A stretch of DNA of 64,000 bases from Capitulum mitella (Eukaryota > Arthropoda > Thecostraca > Pollicipedomorpha > Pollicipedidae): the NCBI GenBank assembly GCA_030062745.1, contig CP099840.1, positions 29,019,006-29,083,005 on the forward strand. Reading direction: 5' to 3'. This document shows, in pieces, positions 55,401 through 64,000 of the stretch. The position numbers were made by a program, and so were the translations under genes. Under the pieces are notes generated by a model. That model did no database searches, was not told the DNA's origin, and worked only from the letters and a program-made list of their open reading frames with translations. Numbering within the stretch: position 1 is the stretch's first letter; each line of letters begins with the position of its first letter.

Positions 55401-58400
55401 GGTGTGCTGAGTGACCTGTATATATGCAGTGGGGTAATAGAGCATTTAAATTGTCGGGCAACTTGGTGGAAAAGGCAGGGTTGATCTTAATCTTTTGAAT
55501 CCATGTACTAAGCAGCTGGCATGATATCGCGCGGCGGTGAGGATCCAGGCACTTTTTGCCCTTTGGATACATCTGGCAGGGAAACGACGACTCTTAAGAT
55601 GCCAAGAAGCAATTTTCCTGCAGGGCGTTCGTTCTGTTTCCCGAGCTGTTTTGCTGGCATCTGAATAGTTCTGGCCGGGTCGTGTTTGTCCGAGGGGCTG
55701 GCTGTCTGGCTGACTGCCCGCCGTCGGTGGGCTGAGTGGGCCGAGAGTCTGGCTGAGTGCCCGCCGTCGGCGCGATCTGGACGGGGCATGCCGGGAACCG
55801 GAGTCTGGGTACACCCCGCCTGGTCTGAGTCCGGCCAGAAGTTGTCAGCCATTCCCCAGAATTATGGGGCACCTCAGGTTGTTCTGTATTTGTCAGTGCA
55901 GAACTGTTCGGTCATGAGTAAGCAATTTTTTACGTCAGTGGAGTGATGTAACCAGACGTATTGTTCAGTTCAGTCGCCGCCAACGCAACAGAAGTCATGT
56001 TGTCGGTGTGCTTAGGTCATTTCATTTATCAGTCACAGATTTTTTTACGTGAGTGGAGTGATGCAGCCAGACATATTGTTCAGTTGACCCGCCGCCTGTG
56101 CAGCACAAGTCATGTTGTTCGGTGTGCTTAGGTCATTTCTTTTCTGCTGAGTCGTGGTCACTGTGTCTCAGCATGCCGGACAGTGCCTTGCGGTACACGC
56201 AGCTCGGCGCCTTAATGGACCAACTCATTCACCGTAATTGTACAAGAAATTCGGCCTTTACTACCAGACTTTCCTTGGTGTTCGTTAATTTGGGTCCAGA
56301 CTTTTGTTCCAGAGCTTGCCTCAGCATCAGTCCGCGTCAGTCACACATACAATGAAAGCTTGGAAATGCGACCTTTCTGTTTCTGTATGTATCTGGGATG
56401 TCAGGTCGCTTGCGAACTCAGACCGGATGGTTCAGAAACTATTTCTGGCGTCGTGCCCGCAATATCTGATTTCTTGATGATGATTTCAACGCTTATAGCT
56501 TATCGTCAATGAAACTTCGCATGTACCCATTCCAGTTTCATCGCCTTGTCTGGCAAAAGTTGGGCCATCATTGGATAGCAGGTATGGTTTCAGTACGTGA
56601 CGTGTTGGCGATGCCCAGGGTAGGCATTTTGATTCCTCCGATCATGTCTTACCCTGAGTGACACTCCAGCGGCCGGGCAGACTCGGTGCGACCGAACCGA
56701 TTGGTTGTCGACGTCAGAGGCGCACCCAAGAGGAATGATAAAAGCACGTGGCCGAGCGTGATGATGAACGAACTGTGACTGTTAAAGCAATGTTTAATTT
56801 CGAACTTTATGCCCAGGGGTGTTCCCCTGATCGGAGAAGCGGGTTGGAAGAAGCCAGCCAGCACGTGTGCGTGACGGCGACAGTAGCGTTGGATGAATCA
56901 TGTCTTATCTTCTTGGTCTCTATCCGGGGTGTTGAGTCACGATGAATGGGTTACATTCATTACACGGGAAGTACCCGTACCTGTGGCCCGATTTTGACGG
57001 AACCTTTTTCAGAAATCGGCGCTAAGGCTTAAATGGCGCGCCGAGATGTCTTACCAGCGTTGAAGTATCAACGCAAGGTACCGTGTACATACATTCTTGT
57101 GAAAATCGCCTCGAAAATTTGGAAATGCAGGATGTAACACCGGCAGGGGTGAGGCAGTCTGCTGAGTAAACCTTCCCCAGGCCAACAGGGCATCTACGAC
57201 TCGGCCTGGTCCGGGCGGTAGTTTGTGCTCTTCATGACGTAATATCCCAGGTTTGCAACGGAACAGCTGTGCGCTGTTCGACTAAACGCACTGGGCGGCT
57301 TCCGTAAGCTCCTATCGGCATCAGCTAGTCACATTCATGTGAAGTTGAGATTATTGCTGCCGTCATTTCCATAAGACGCTGTGGGCTGTGACTGGCAATG
57401 TCATTCCCACAACAGTGAAGTGGACTGAAAGTAATTAGGTAAATTGACAAGACTGCATTGTGTAACGGGTGAAGCGAGTATGCACCATTAGCATTCCGGA
57501 AGATGTTAAATCGCATGTCTGCGCCAAATCTCGGTTGCAGAATTGCAGTCTAGGGAAGGTTGCAGAACTGCAGTCTAGAGATGTCATGTGATTTCGAATC
57601 CCAACCCGCATGCTACAGAGACAGACACCATCAGGTTCATGGGATTTAAGTTTGCAGCCATTTTTTTTTATGCCCAGTCAGACTGCAAGTCTTCAAATCA
57701 CGATTCAGCAGCCAAGTTTGAATCTGGAGTTCTTGGTTCTTAGTCGCGTTGGGCTAGCGCGATTTCTTCACGCTTTTTGTTATGCACAGTTAGTTCGGCC
57801 AGCAGCAATCAGATCTGTCTTTTTCATAAAATCCGGCGGGGCTGACAGTTGTGGCCCTCGTCTGCTGCCCTGTGCGTTTGTTGTTCCGAGAAGCCGACCG
57901 GTCTTGAGGCTGCGACTGGTGACGCCCTCCCTCCACAGGGCGGCGCTCACCCGAACAAGGCGCAATACGTGCGTGTGGCGTTCGACACCCGGCCGGAGCT
58001 GCTCACGCAGCTGTTGGTGTCAGCCTGGCGGCTGGAGCTGCCGAAGCTGCTCATCACCGTCCACGGCGGCAAGGCCAATTTCGAGCTGCAGCCCAAGCTG
58101 AAGAAGGCGCTGCGGCGCGGCCTGCTGAAGGCGGCCCGCACGACCGGCGCCTGGATCTTCACCGGCGGCACCAACACAGGTGAGCTGTTCACCGGCGCCT
58201 GGATCTTCACTGGTGGGTTTCTCCCAGCACAGTGGCGGTGACACTTGCTTACGCCTGTGATTTGACCGTCGGGGTTCGTCGCCGCACAGTGCAACAGTTT
58301 TTGACGGGGCGGATGACAGTGTTACGGTGCCTTGCTCTAGTTTCGACTCTGATCTGCTCCACCCAGATGTAAGGTTATGTTGCGTGCGGATTATACGCTG

Positions 58401-59211
58401 CCTCACGTGATCCGGGCGTGGCTGCGCTGATTTTCATTCAGGTTAACAATGCTGTAGCCGCTACAGATATTACCATGTACTGCCTTGTACTGTTATCGAT
58501 AAGCCACATCCTGTCCATGCATGGCGTTATTACTGTTCTCATCGTTTTCCTTCTCTTTGTCTTGGTATCGGAGGATGGGACGAGTCTCATATACAGTGTT
58601 GGAAACCTGGTTTTTCTTCCTGGTGTCGGAGTACAAAGTCTCTTGCAGTATAAAATGTCATGCGCTTATGTGAGGAACATGGAATAACTAGGTGTTTGGC
58701 AAGCATATGTGGCCAGCAGGGACGGATCCAGTGGCTCCGTTTGGGAGGACAAACCAGTTTCCTGGGTCTACATAGTAGGTCAGCGGAGTCAATGATCGGG
58801 GGGGGGGGGGCGGTTGATGGTGGCTGGCCGTGGGCTCGGAATGTTCTTCAGCGGCCAAGTATGAATGATAAACCATCAACCGGGGGGACGCTGGGCAACT
58901 TCCAACTCTGGTTGAGTAAGAATACCCATGCCTTTTGGGGGAGGGGGCAAATGACCATTTTGGAGTGCAAAATTTTTCTTGGAGTACAGATTTTTTGGTG
59001 CTCCCTGACACCAGAAAACGACAGTTTTTCGAACACTGTTGACAAAGGTCTGCCGCTGCCGCATCCGTTCTGGCTTTTCCGTGGTGTTTTCTTTCCCCAA
59101 TGAGATGGTCCTGTGTTCCGTGTAACTATGACCCCGCTGCATACTTTTTTAATTGACATATTTTGGTCCCCCACCGGAACTTTCGTTGTTAGTTGCGTGT
59201 TATTACAGTTA

Positions 59212-59248
<37 letters not shown>

Positions 59249-61905
59249 GCACGCACGCACGCACGCACGCACATTCTTGTAAGAGGTCGTTTATGGGGAC
59301 CGGGCGCGCGTGAGATACAATGCTAGCTTATGGAGACTGACTGAACTTCTTTAATATAAGAGGTAGCGCCATGAAATTTTCTGAGAAAGTGCATGAGGGG
59401 ATTGGTGCCGAATTGGTACCATTGATGTGTTCTTACGGCGATGTGAAAATGTTGCATGTAAAAAGAAATTTGTGGGGACCGGCGCCCCGCTGTGGGAATA
59501 ACAAAGCCCCAGCCGAGGTACAAGCTGTGGGAGGAGTTGGAATCCGTCGGTCCAGCTGCCTGAAGCGCACCGATCTATAAACAGTCCACGTCGGGTGGAG
59601 CGGTAGGAAGGACGTGGTTTGTGCTGAAAAGCGCGATGCTGACTCTTGTATCAAGTTAATGTGGTAAGAACACACATACAAAGGAAATGTCCATAGCGTA
59701 TGATGCAATTTTAAATCCACATCATTTGACACAACGTTCCTAAAACACGCAACTGATGATAGCAGCCTGGCAGCAGAGTATGGTTGTGTCCTGCCTAGCT
59801 TAACCTTCGCTCGCCCTCTAAGGGGGAATTCTCGAGCCCCCCCCCCTCACGTTTTCTAGATTCTAGACAAAGCTCACGAACAAAGAGAGCTAGAAACTGT
59901 GTGAGTGAAAGGAGTCGTCCACTACAGACAAGGCTAAAAGAACGTCTGGCAGACATCAGATCTGGCAAGATACATAAATCGGCCACAGCAAAGCACGTGT
60001 TTGACAGCAAAAATGATTTAAATCTAATTTTATTTTATTATTATTTTTATTTTTGTTTTTTCATTTCTTTATTTATTTTTTATTTAGCTATATATTAAAT
60101 TCATTTTTATTCATTTATCTATTAAATTAAATCAGCCCGTAAAAACTGTAGCTGTGATGCCAGCTTGGGGGAATATGGTGGTACGGGAAGCAATTGAAAT
60201 CAAGCAGCTAACTAGATTGGAACTAGACTGTTAGGATGGATTTGACTGGAATTGGACTGTTGGAATTGGAATTAGACTGTAATTATAATTTTGTGATTAT
60301 GATTGGACTGTTGGGATTGGAATTAAATTATTGTGATTGGAATGATACTGAGATTAGACTGTTATGATTAGGATTATACTGGAATTAGACTGTCAGTATT
60401 GGGATTAGACTGGGATTAGACTGTTGGGATTAGACTCAAGTAGACTGTTGTGACTGGAATAGGACTGCTGGGATTGGAATTAGACTGTTGGAATTAGGAT
60501 TAAACTGTTGGCATTGGGATTAGACTGTCGGGATTGGGATTGAGATTAGACTGTCGGGATTGGGATTAGATTGTAATTGCGGGACAGTCTTGACCACACG
60601 CTTGCTTCCAGGCTTCCCAGGTGGCACTTATGCACACACAAGGGCTATCCCGATTCTTCGGGCCCGGTAAAACAGAAGACTGCTCCGGTAACGTGAAATG
60701 AGGCCGTGCCCTCGGGCAATGCCACCGGGTCTATTTTAAGGCGGATCACGCCCGTGCACCCATTGCCGCGGGCGCTGGACGGTACAGTGTTTATCCCGCG
60801 ACAAGGCGAACATTTCCCAATTGCTGCCATCTCCTGGGTATGAGCCGGTCTAGGAAAAGTCTGCCATGTGTCAGGCTCGATCCGTAGACCTCCCACTTAC
60901 CGGTTACGCGCATTTCCCGTTCGCGCCACTGGGTTGGTTCCGCTGCATACTTTTACGAAGTTTCTTCCATGGAGCTTCAGTGTTGCTGCATTGCACATCG
61001 TTGCACGTTGGTCTAGGCCCCGTGGATGGTAGCTTTTATTGCTACGAACGTAAAGGGTAGTAAAACAGCTTGAAACACTTGTCAGCCTTTAGTCTGAAGG
61101 GGAAAGCGGGGTTTAGGTTTTGAGGAAAGAAAGCGATCTGAAAGTAGTGACGGCGTATTCCGTTGTTCGTTAGCGCCATGTGAACGAACGGTGTTGTCTA
61201 GGTCGGGGTAGACGGGGTGTATATGAGAGGGCGTACTCTGAAACAACGCCTCTCTCTCTCTCTCTTACGCGAAATTTTTTTTAATCTTTTGTTAACTACT
61301 GCTGATCTCGTCATTATTGGAACTAATCTTTTCTTAATGAAGACTGATTTCGTTTCATCCCAGAAACAGATTGTGACAATGTCGTACTCTTTATGAGTTT
61401 GACGCTACTGTGTTCCGCTCAGATGTGGCGCCGCGGCTGTGTTCCGTTGTAGCACGATGCTGCTGTGTCCCGAGCAAATGTGGTGCGGCTGTGTTCCGTG
61501 CGGGTGTGACGCGGCTTTGTGCCGTGCGGGCGTGACGCCTCTGTGCTCCACGTAGGTGTTGCGCTACTTTGTTCCATGCAAGTGTCATGGGTTGTGTTCC
61601 GTGCATGTGCAACGCCGCCTTGTTCCTGCGGGTGTAACGTGGCCGTGCTCCGGACTGGCGTGAAGCGCCTGTGTTCCCGCGGATGTAACGCGGTCGTGTT
61701 CAGTCCAGGCGTGACGCGCCCGTGTTGCCGCAGGCGTGACGCGTCACGTCGGTGACGCGCTGGCGTCCGGCCAGTCGCTCCGTCTGGGCGGCCAGCGCGC
61801 CGTCTGCATCGGCATCGCTCCCTGGGGCGTCATTGAGGGCCGGAACGAGCAGCTGATCGGCCGTAACCGGGAGGTGCCCTATCACATGGCGCAGGGCCGC
61901 TTCAG
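40332..61905 (+). CDS. TRPM-family cation channel, N-terminal four coding exons (gene continues beyond the window)
   Basis: Exons 40332-40456, 48833-48977, 57939-58179 and 61734-61905 join in frame into about 227 residues of the TRPM homology region (LSDAT-like N-terminus). Diagnostic strings are [88 protein letters not shown] and [23 protein letters not shown] proteins form tetrameric, Ca2+/Mg2+-permeable channels; this cytosolic region precedes the membrane core by several hundred residues. The ATG at 40332 (CACCATG context) gives [15 protein letters not shown] before the conserved SWIE, a reasonable start. The last exon ends with a split codon, so the channel core lies to the right. No frameshift is seen. 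I cannot say which TRPM subtype; arthropods commonly carry a single TRPM gene. Confidence 0.95.
42542..42559. repeat. 18-bp perfect palindrome
   Basis: GGTTACTTATAAGTAACC is self-complementary with no spacer. No adjacent coding feature explains it. Confidence 0.8.
43775..43804. repeat. Inverted repeat, 13-bp arms, 4-base loop
   Basis: AGTTCAAACCGGC and GCCGGTTTGAACT flank ACTA. The stem is perfect. Confidence 0.8.
44069..44227 (+). mobile_element. hAT-like MITE, family B, second copy
   Basis: The copy starts CAGGGACGTAGGAACTGG and contains the same GGCAACATTTAACATTAA and GGTAAAAATCACGTTT blocks as the copy at 21404. It ends CATCCGCTGCTG. Flanks AAACATTG (44061-44068) and GAACATTA (44228-44235) agree at 6 of 8 bases. 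A poly-G run near the start is expanded. Confidence 0.75.
44796..45155 (+). repeat. 36-bp minisatellite, about 10 copies
   Basis: The unit is near CCCTACATCGCTGAGTGACC TCCCCAGGTCAGGCGG. Copies are directly adjacent without spacers, so it is not a CRISPR array. It ends where a series of stem-loops begins. Confidence 0.92.
45162..45328. repeat. Cluster of four consecutive stem-loops
   Basis: GGGCTATCTGGC / GCCAGATAGCCC (45162-45191), CAGGTCAGCACCGG / CCGGTGCTGACCTG (45196-45239), TCTCTGGTTCG / CGAACCAGAGA with an inner CCACG/CGTGG (45271-45308), and CACAGGGT / ACCCTGTG (45310-45328). The long arms are perfect. No coding sequence is recognised. Confidence 0.88.
46481..46504 (+). ncRNA. Degenerate hammerhead-like or Penelope-like terminal motif
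   Basis: CTGACGG, TGACTGTGGGTC and GAAACGTTGAATAAA resemble the motif at 11744, but the core reads CTGACGG instead of CTGANGA. Probably an inactive element remnant. Confidence 0.25.
46740..47065 (+). repeat. Degenerate tandem repeat, about 60 bp
   Basis: GACCTCTGGATAGAGTTCCT, GGTGACTTGGAGACATTG and ATGGCACAGGCTACT-like words recur about five times. The unit length varies around 60 bp. Confidence 0.7.
48715..48832 (+). repeat. Partial tandem copies of the TRPM exon 2 acceptor
   Basis: TGTCCGCAGATGCTCC (AG end 48725), TGTCTGCAGATGCTGCTG (48759) and the real TGTCCGCAGATGTTGCTG (48832) are spaced 34 and 73 bp apart. The second copy also shares TAACC and CAGTACCAC with the exon. Confidence 0.7.
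48833..48977 (+). CDS. TRPM coding exon 2 (CCCG to GTIEFQ), GC donor
   Basis: The exon opens after GTGTCCGCAG, completes Arg, then encodes [37 protein letters not shown] and [11 protein letters not shown]. It ends CAG at 48977, followed by GCAAGAG rather than a GT. The next exon continues exactly at GGAHPNK, as in other TRPMs (GxIxFQGG), so the intron is GC-AG. Two partial copies of the acceptor and exon start lie just upstream (AG ends 48725 and 48759). Confidence 0.88.
50760..52612 (+). mobile_element. Decayed non-LTR retrotransposon (reverse transcriptase part and 3' tail)
   Basis: The segment keeps reverse transcriptase blocks in order: [20 protein letters not shown] with [44 protein letters not shown], the catalytic YADD (51596-51607), [24 protein letters not shown] and a thumb/C-terminal region to about 52336. 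The 3' end carries AATAC repeats (52593-52610) in place of poly-A. The order and motifs fit the Jockey/CR1/L2-like branch; I cannot fix the clade. The 5' half (endonuclease) was not recognised. It sits in the sense orientation in TRPM intron 2. Confidence 0.85.
51030..52336 (+). pseudogene. Reverse transcriptase of non-LTR element, broken by frameshifts and stops
   Basis: The reading frame changes near 51150-51170 (between CKIVEK and [10 protein letters not shown]). It stops after GWFPAV (about 51420) and again just after LLITGPRSQ (about 51641). An intact frame runs from 51659 to 52336 (225 residues), covering the end of the palm, the thumb and the C-terminus. The fingers and palm are therefore in at least three pieces, so the element cannot make a full protein. 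The number of lesions suggests an old insertion. Confidence 0.85.
53808..53967 (-). mobile_element. hAT-like MITE, probable family A copy in inverse orientation
   Basis: Read on the minus strand it starts CAGAGGTGCAGCCAGGATTT, close to the family A start. The other end is CTCCGGCGGAGCCA. Flanks TAAGCGAG (53800-53807) and CAAACGAG (53968-53975) agree at 6 of 8 bases. Length, about 160 bp, matches the family. Confidence 0.6.
55926..56160 (+). repeat. Direct duplication, about 115 bp
   Basis: TTTTTACGTCAGTGGAGTGA, ATTGTTCAGTT, AGTCATGTTGT and CGGTGTGCTTAGGTCATTTC occur twice in the same order (about 55926-56040 and 56041-56160). Confidence 0.8.
57517..57592 (+). repeat. Short duplication GGTTGCAGAAYTGCAGTCTA
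   Basis: Two adjacent 24-base copies, followed by ATTTCGAATCCCAACC, a B-box-like word. It could be a pol III SINE remnant, but the fit is poor. Confidence 0.45.
57939..58179 (+). CDS. TRPM coding exon 3 (GGAHPNKA to GGTNTG)
   Basis: The acceptor is CCTCCCTCCACAG at 57938. The exon encodes [58 protein letters not shown] and [19 protein letters not shown], and ends ACACAG|GTGAGC with one base of a Gly. This is the best-conserved TRPM N-terminal exon. The last part is duplicated 48 bp downstream in the intron. Confidence 0.95.
58143..58216 (+). repeat. 48-bp tandem duplication across the TRPM exon 3 donor
   Basis: ACCGGCGCCTGGATCTTCAC at 58143 (coding) recurs at 58191 (intron) with 24 of 26 bases shared over the whole block. 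The period is 48 bp, 16 codons, so the frame stays open through the second copy (TGAWIFTGG again) until 58241. Confidence 0.85.
58717..59072 (+). mobile_element. Possible hAT-like element (CAGGGACGGATCCAG terminus)
   Basis: The start CAGGGACGGATCCAG resembles hAT termini, and GCCGCATCCGTTCTG near 59072 is a plausible inverse end. I could not find a convincing target duplication, so the right boundary is tentative. A poly-G run at about 58799 and no coding sequence are seen inside. It lies in TRPM intron 3. Confidence 0.35.
59215..59273 (+). repeat. (AC)n(ACGC)n microsatellite
   Basis: About 14 AC units run into about 7 ACGC / GCAC units. Confidence 0.95.
60225..60585 (+). repeat. Degenerate repeat of GGGATTGGGATTAGACTGTT
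   Basis: ATTAGACTGT recurs about 15 times at 15-30 base spacing, with GGGATTGGAATTAGACTGTT as the commonest form. Confidence 0.85.
60795..60925 (-). repeat. Possible tRNA-derived SINE, minus strand
   Basis: On the minus strand GTGGCGCGAACGG, then GGATCGAGCCTGACAC at tRNA-like distance, recalls A and B boxes. Cloverleaf pairing is not convincing. Confidence 0.25.
61405..61733 (+). repeat. 26-bp degenerate tandem array of the TRPM exon 4 acceptor
   Basis: About twelve units with consensus near TGTGTTCCGTGCAGGTGTGACGCGGC lead directly into the true junction GTGTTGCCGCAG|GCGTGACGCGTC. The unit before it (AG end 61708) keeps CCAG|GCGTGACGCG, only 25 bp upstream of the real acceptor. Units differ at several positions, so the array is old. 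Confidence 0.8.
61734..61905 (+). CDS. TRPM coding exon 4 (VTRHVGDAL to GRFR)
   Basis: The exon follows GTGTTGCCGCAG at 61733, completes Gly, and encodes [38 protein letters not shown] and [17 protein letters not shown], ending TTCAG|GTGAGA. It matches GVxKHVGDAL...[10 protein letters not shown] of TRPM. It is preceded by about twelve 26-bp look-alikes of its own acceptor and followed by a 32-bp minisatellite. Confidence 0.95.
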
Positions 61906-61973
61906 GTGAGACCCGACAGGGCACAGGCGACTACTGGTCCAGGGGGCGGACTCGTCCAGCAGGTGGCTGTCCG

Positions 61974-62290
61974 ACCAGTTGGACCCACCGCCGGGTGACC
62001 GTCTGACCAGTCGGACCCACCGCCGGGAGACTGTCTGACCAGTCAGACCCACCACCGGGAGCCTGTCTGACCAGTCGGACCCACCGCCGGGAGACTGTCT
62101 GACCAGTCGGACCCACCGCCGGGAGACTGTCTGACTAGTCAGACCCACCACCGGGAGCCTGTCTGACCAGTCGGACCCACCGTCGGGAGACCGTCTGACC
62201 AGTCGGACCCACCGTCGGGAGCCTGTCTGACCAGTCAGACCCACCGTCGGGAGACCGTCTGACCAGTCAGACCCACCGTCGGGTGACTGT
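61974..62290 (+). repeat. 32-bp minisatellite, about 10 copies
   Basis: The unit is near GGGAGACTGTCTGACCAGTC GGACCCACCGCC. It begins about 70 bases after the TRPM exon 4 donor. No clear similarity to the exon was seen. Confidence 0.92.
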
Positions 62291-62387
62291 GCGATGGCTC
62301 GGACTAGCGCTGGACGACTATTCAGTGGGTTGTTGCCGCCATTGAGCGCCTCTTTGGCGGGTCAGGACGGCCATGAAGCGAATGGTG

Positions 62388-62417
62388 GATCATCAGCATC
62401 ATCATCATCATCATCAT
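62388..62417 (+). repeat. (CAT)n / (ATC)n microsatellite
   Basis: About nine CAT units in TRPM intron 4. Confidence 0.9.
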
Positions 62418-63534
62418 CGGTTGGCTGTGGGATGGATAGGCCACCATTAAATACAATCATCATCAGTTACCGGTCTCAGACCAGCACTATGACCTCACGC
62501 AGCCGCCTCCTCGCGTTCAATACGGTTCAGTTTCAAAGCCAGCTGCCCAGCCAGCTGGGCTTTTGTGTTCTTGTCATGAAAGTCCAATTTCGTCAGGCGA
62601 CCGCACAAGCCGGAGCACCCTGCGATGGTTCACGACCACATGAGATGGCCGGCCATTGGTCAACAGCGTGATTTTAATGCTGCAACTTTCCCGACCCCAT
62701 CTGTTTGATCTGGCCGCATCCAGTTATGGATCTGGACCGCGCGGCCCGGCGGTTCTTCGTAGACGAGGTCATGTGTGACGTTGCCATGGTGACATACAGC
62801 TTGCTTTATGTTCCTGGATACCAAATGGGCCGTGCTGGTTTTCAGTCCTCTTTTAGCACCACGTGTAATTAATTAGCGATACCGCGCCTTCGAGACATTT
62901 GAAGTCTTACACAGCAATTGCCGTGCCGATCATACGATGTTGCTGGGGTGTCCAGCTTCCGGTACAAATGCTGCAGAAGCCCGGAGAAAGCGAATCACAC
63001 TTATCGATAACTATAGACATACGAATTGATTGTGTGTATTAATAGGACACATTTCTGCTGGAAAACCCAGCGAAACACAGGACAGACGTAGAAAGTCGGC
63101 AGTAGGCTATAGAAACGACGAGGTTTGCGCGTCACAGATAAACTTAACGTGTGAAATGCCGCTTGATTTGGCCGCATCCAAGTATGTATCTGAACCGCGA
63201 TCTTGGTGGCCTGTGGTACAAAAAGGCTATCGATTTGGGCTGATGCAGTATTACACGAACAATTTCAGTGGTCTGTGACCTGACCTGGCCAGACTGGTGC
63301 AAACAAGACGTTTCTCGGACTTAGTCGCAATAGTCTTCTCTGACCACTGCTCCCAGGCTTATCTCCATCAGCAACTGCAATGGCCACGTTCACTCTTCGT
63401 GAACAATGGCTGTTTCAGAACGGAATTGGTCTACCGGAGGACGATGTTTGGGCACTGCCAACAAATCCGTGATAGAAGCATTTAACATTTGACTAAATAC
63501 GAAACAATCATGGTCATGCAGCTGCCGTGATTGG

Positions 63535-63600
63535 AAGCTCAGGTGGTGGGGCGCTGGTCTCACCGTTTCGAGTTACGTCGAAGGTCGATATTTGTCCCGC
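63535..63600 (+). repeat. Possible tRNA-like SINE head
   Basis: GCTCAGGTGGTGGGGCGCTG matches a tRNA A-box region well, followed by GGTCTCACCGTTTCGAGT and AAGGTCGATATTTG (imperfect B box). Too degenerate to call a tRNA gene. Confidence 0.4.
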
Positions 63601-63837
63601 TTTCCCGTTGTCGAACAGGCAAGTAGAGCACCGTAATGTCGCGTACGATCGTGTCATATTTGTAATGGCACGTTAAACTCTCACGGCAGAGCCATTGCAT
63701 GGAATTTCACGATTGAGTCTGGAGATCAGGGCCTGTGTAGCAGTCTGTTTTTTTTTTACGGACATTATTGTCCATTACCACCGGGAGAAACCATTTTGGG
63801 GAGAGTTTCAAAATGAAATAAATGCTCGACGCCCGAC

Positions 63838-63856
63838 GTTTCGAATTTGGTTTCAG
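63838..63856 (-). repeat. GAAACGTCGGGC-type terminal motif, minus strand
   Basis: On the minus strand CTGAAACCAAATTCGAAACG TCGGGC resembles the GAAACGTYG motif seen at 11763 and 46500. Probably a Penelope-like or related element remnant. Confidence 0.25.
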
Positions 63857-64000
63857 TTTTCAAAGGAGCATTTTCGCTCCCTATGTTGCTGTGTGGCCAA
63901 AGAGCTATAAGTGTCAAAGCATGTCAACCGAGTTGTCGAGTAAGTTTTGGTCGTTTCCTGTTGTAAGAGGACTTGGTATATGAATATGGAGCAGTCTCCG

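Larger units (their letters stand above)
48978..57938 (+). other. TRPM intron 2, 9.0 kb, GC-AG
   Basis: It starts GCAAGAG and ends CCTCCACAG. It carries the broken retrotransposon (50.8-52.6 kb), a probable family A MITE and a 115-bp direct duplication. The rest shows no recognisable exon. Confidence 0.75.
58180..61733 (+). other. TRPM intron 3, 3.6 kb
   Basis: It begins with the duplicated exon end, then a possible hAT-like element, AC and GATTAG repeats, a very AT-rich patch at about 60010-60140 and a short CT run at about 61250. It ends in the 26-bp acceptor-like array. Confidence 0.75.
61906..64000 (+). other. Start of TRPM intron 4 to window end
   Basis: After the donor come the 32-bp minisatellite, a CAT repeat and mostly unique DNA. 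The next expected TRPM exon (the NNRHAYFLLVDNGT-like segment) was not found, so the intron extends past the window. Confidence 0.65.

Noticed and set aside
57580-57605. TTTCGAATCCC considered as part of a tRNA gene
   Set aside because: No matching acceptor, D or anticodon stems at the required spacing.

Overview
The window looks like nuclear DNA of an arthropod, most plausibly a crustacean. The basis is an exon pair with a Rebers-Riddiford chitin-binding domain (arthropod cuticle), arthropod-type TTAGG repeats, large introns and many GC-rich islands. A barnacle-like genome would fit the GC islands and minisatellites, but that is only a guess. There are no prokaryotic operons. Most long open frames are chance frames in GC islands or tandem repeats.

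Layout. (1) About 5.2-13.4 kb, plus strand: two exons of a cuticular protein that join in frame across a 7.8-kb intron. (2) 13.56-17.28 kb: a complete but apparently transposase-less hAT-type DNA transposon with 8-bp target duplications. (3) 17.3-28.7 kb: no gene recognised; GC islands, minisatellites and MITEs. (4) 28.9-31.4 kb, minus strand: six exons of PEX7, the WD40 receptor for PTS2 peroxisomal import; only the N-terminal exon was not found. (5) 31.6-36.6 kb: AT-rich, CpG-depleted DNA with a mixed interstitial telomere-like tract. (6) 40.3-61.9 kb, plus strand: the first four recognisable coding exons of a TRPM-family cation channel. They join in frame, include one non-canonical GC-AG intron, and the gene runs off the right edge. 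(7) A decayed non-LTR retrotransposon (RT with a YADD box) lies inside the second TRPM intron, and several short hAT-like MITEs with recognisable target duplications are scattered through the window.

The most unusual signal is a recurring association of tandem repeats with exon edges. At six edges (cuticle exon 2 acceptor and donor, TRPM exon 2 acceptor, TRPM exon 3 donor, TRPM exon 4 acceptor, and the PEX7 stop codon) the flanking non-coding DNA holds one to a dozen degenerate tandem copies of the junction itself. The cuticle acceptor array has an exact 46-bp period. Several copies still carry AG acceptors, and where I traced the frame, splicing to them would give an early stop. The window also has many near-perfect inverted repeats, including four consecutive stem-loops next to a 36-bp minisatellite.

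The three genes (cuticle, peroxisome import, ion channel) have no evident functional link; they are ordinary neighbours on a eukaryotic chromosome.
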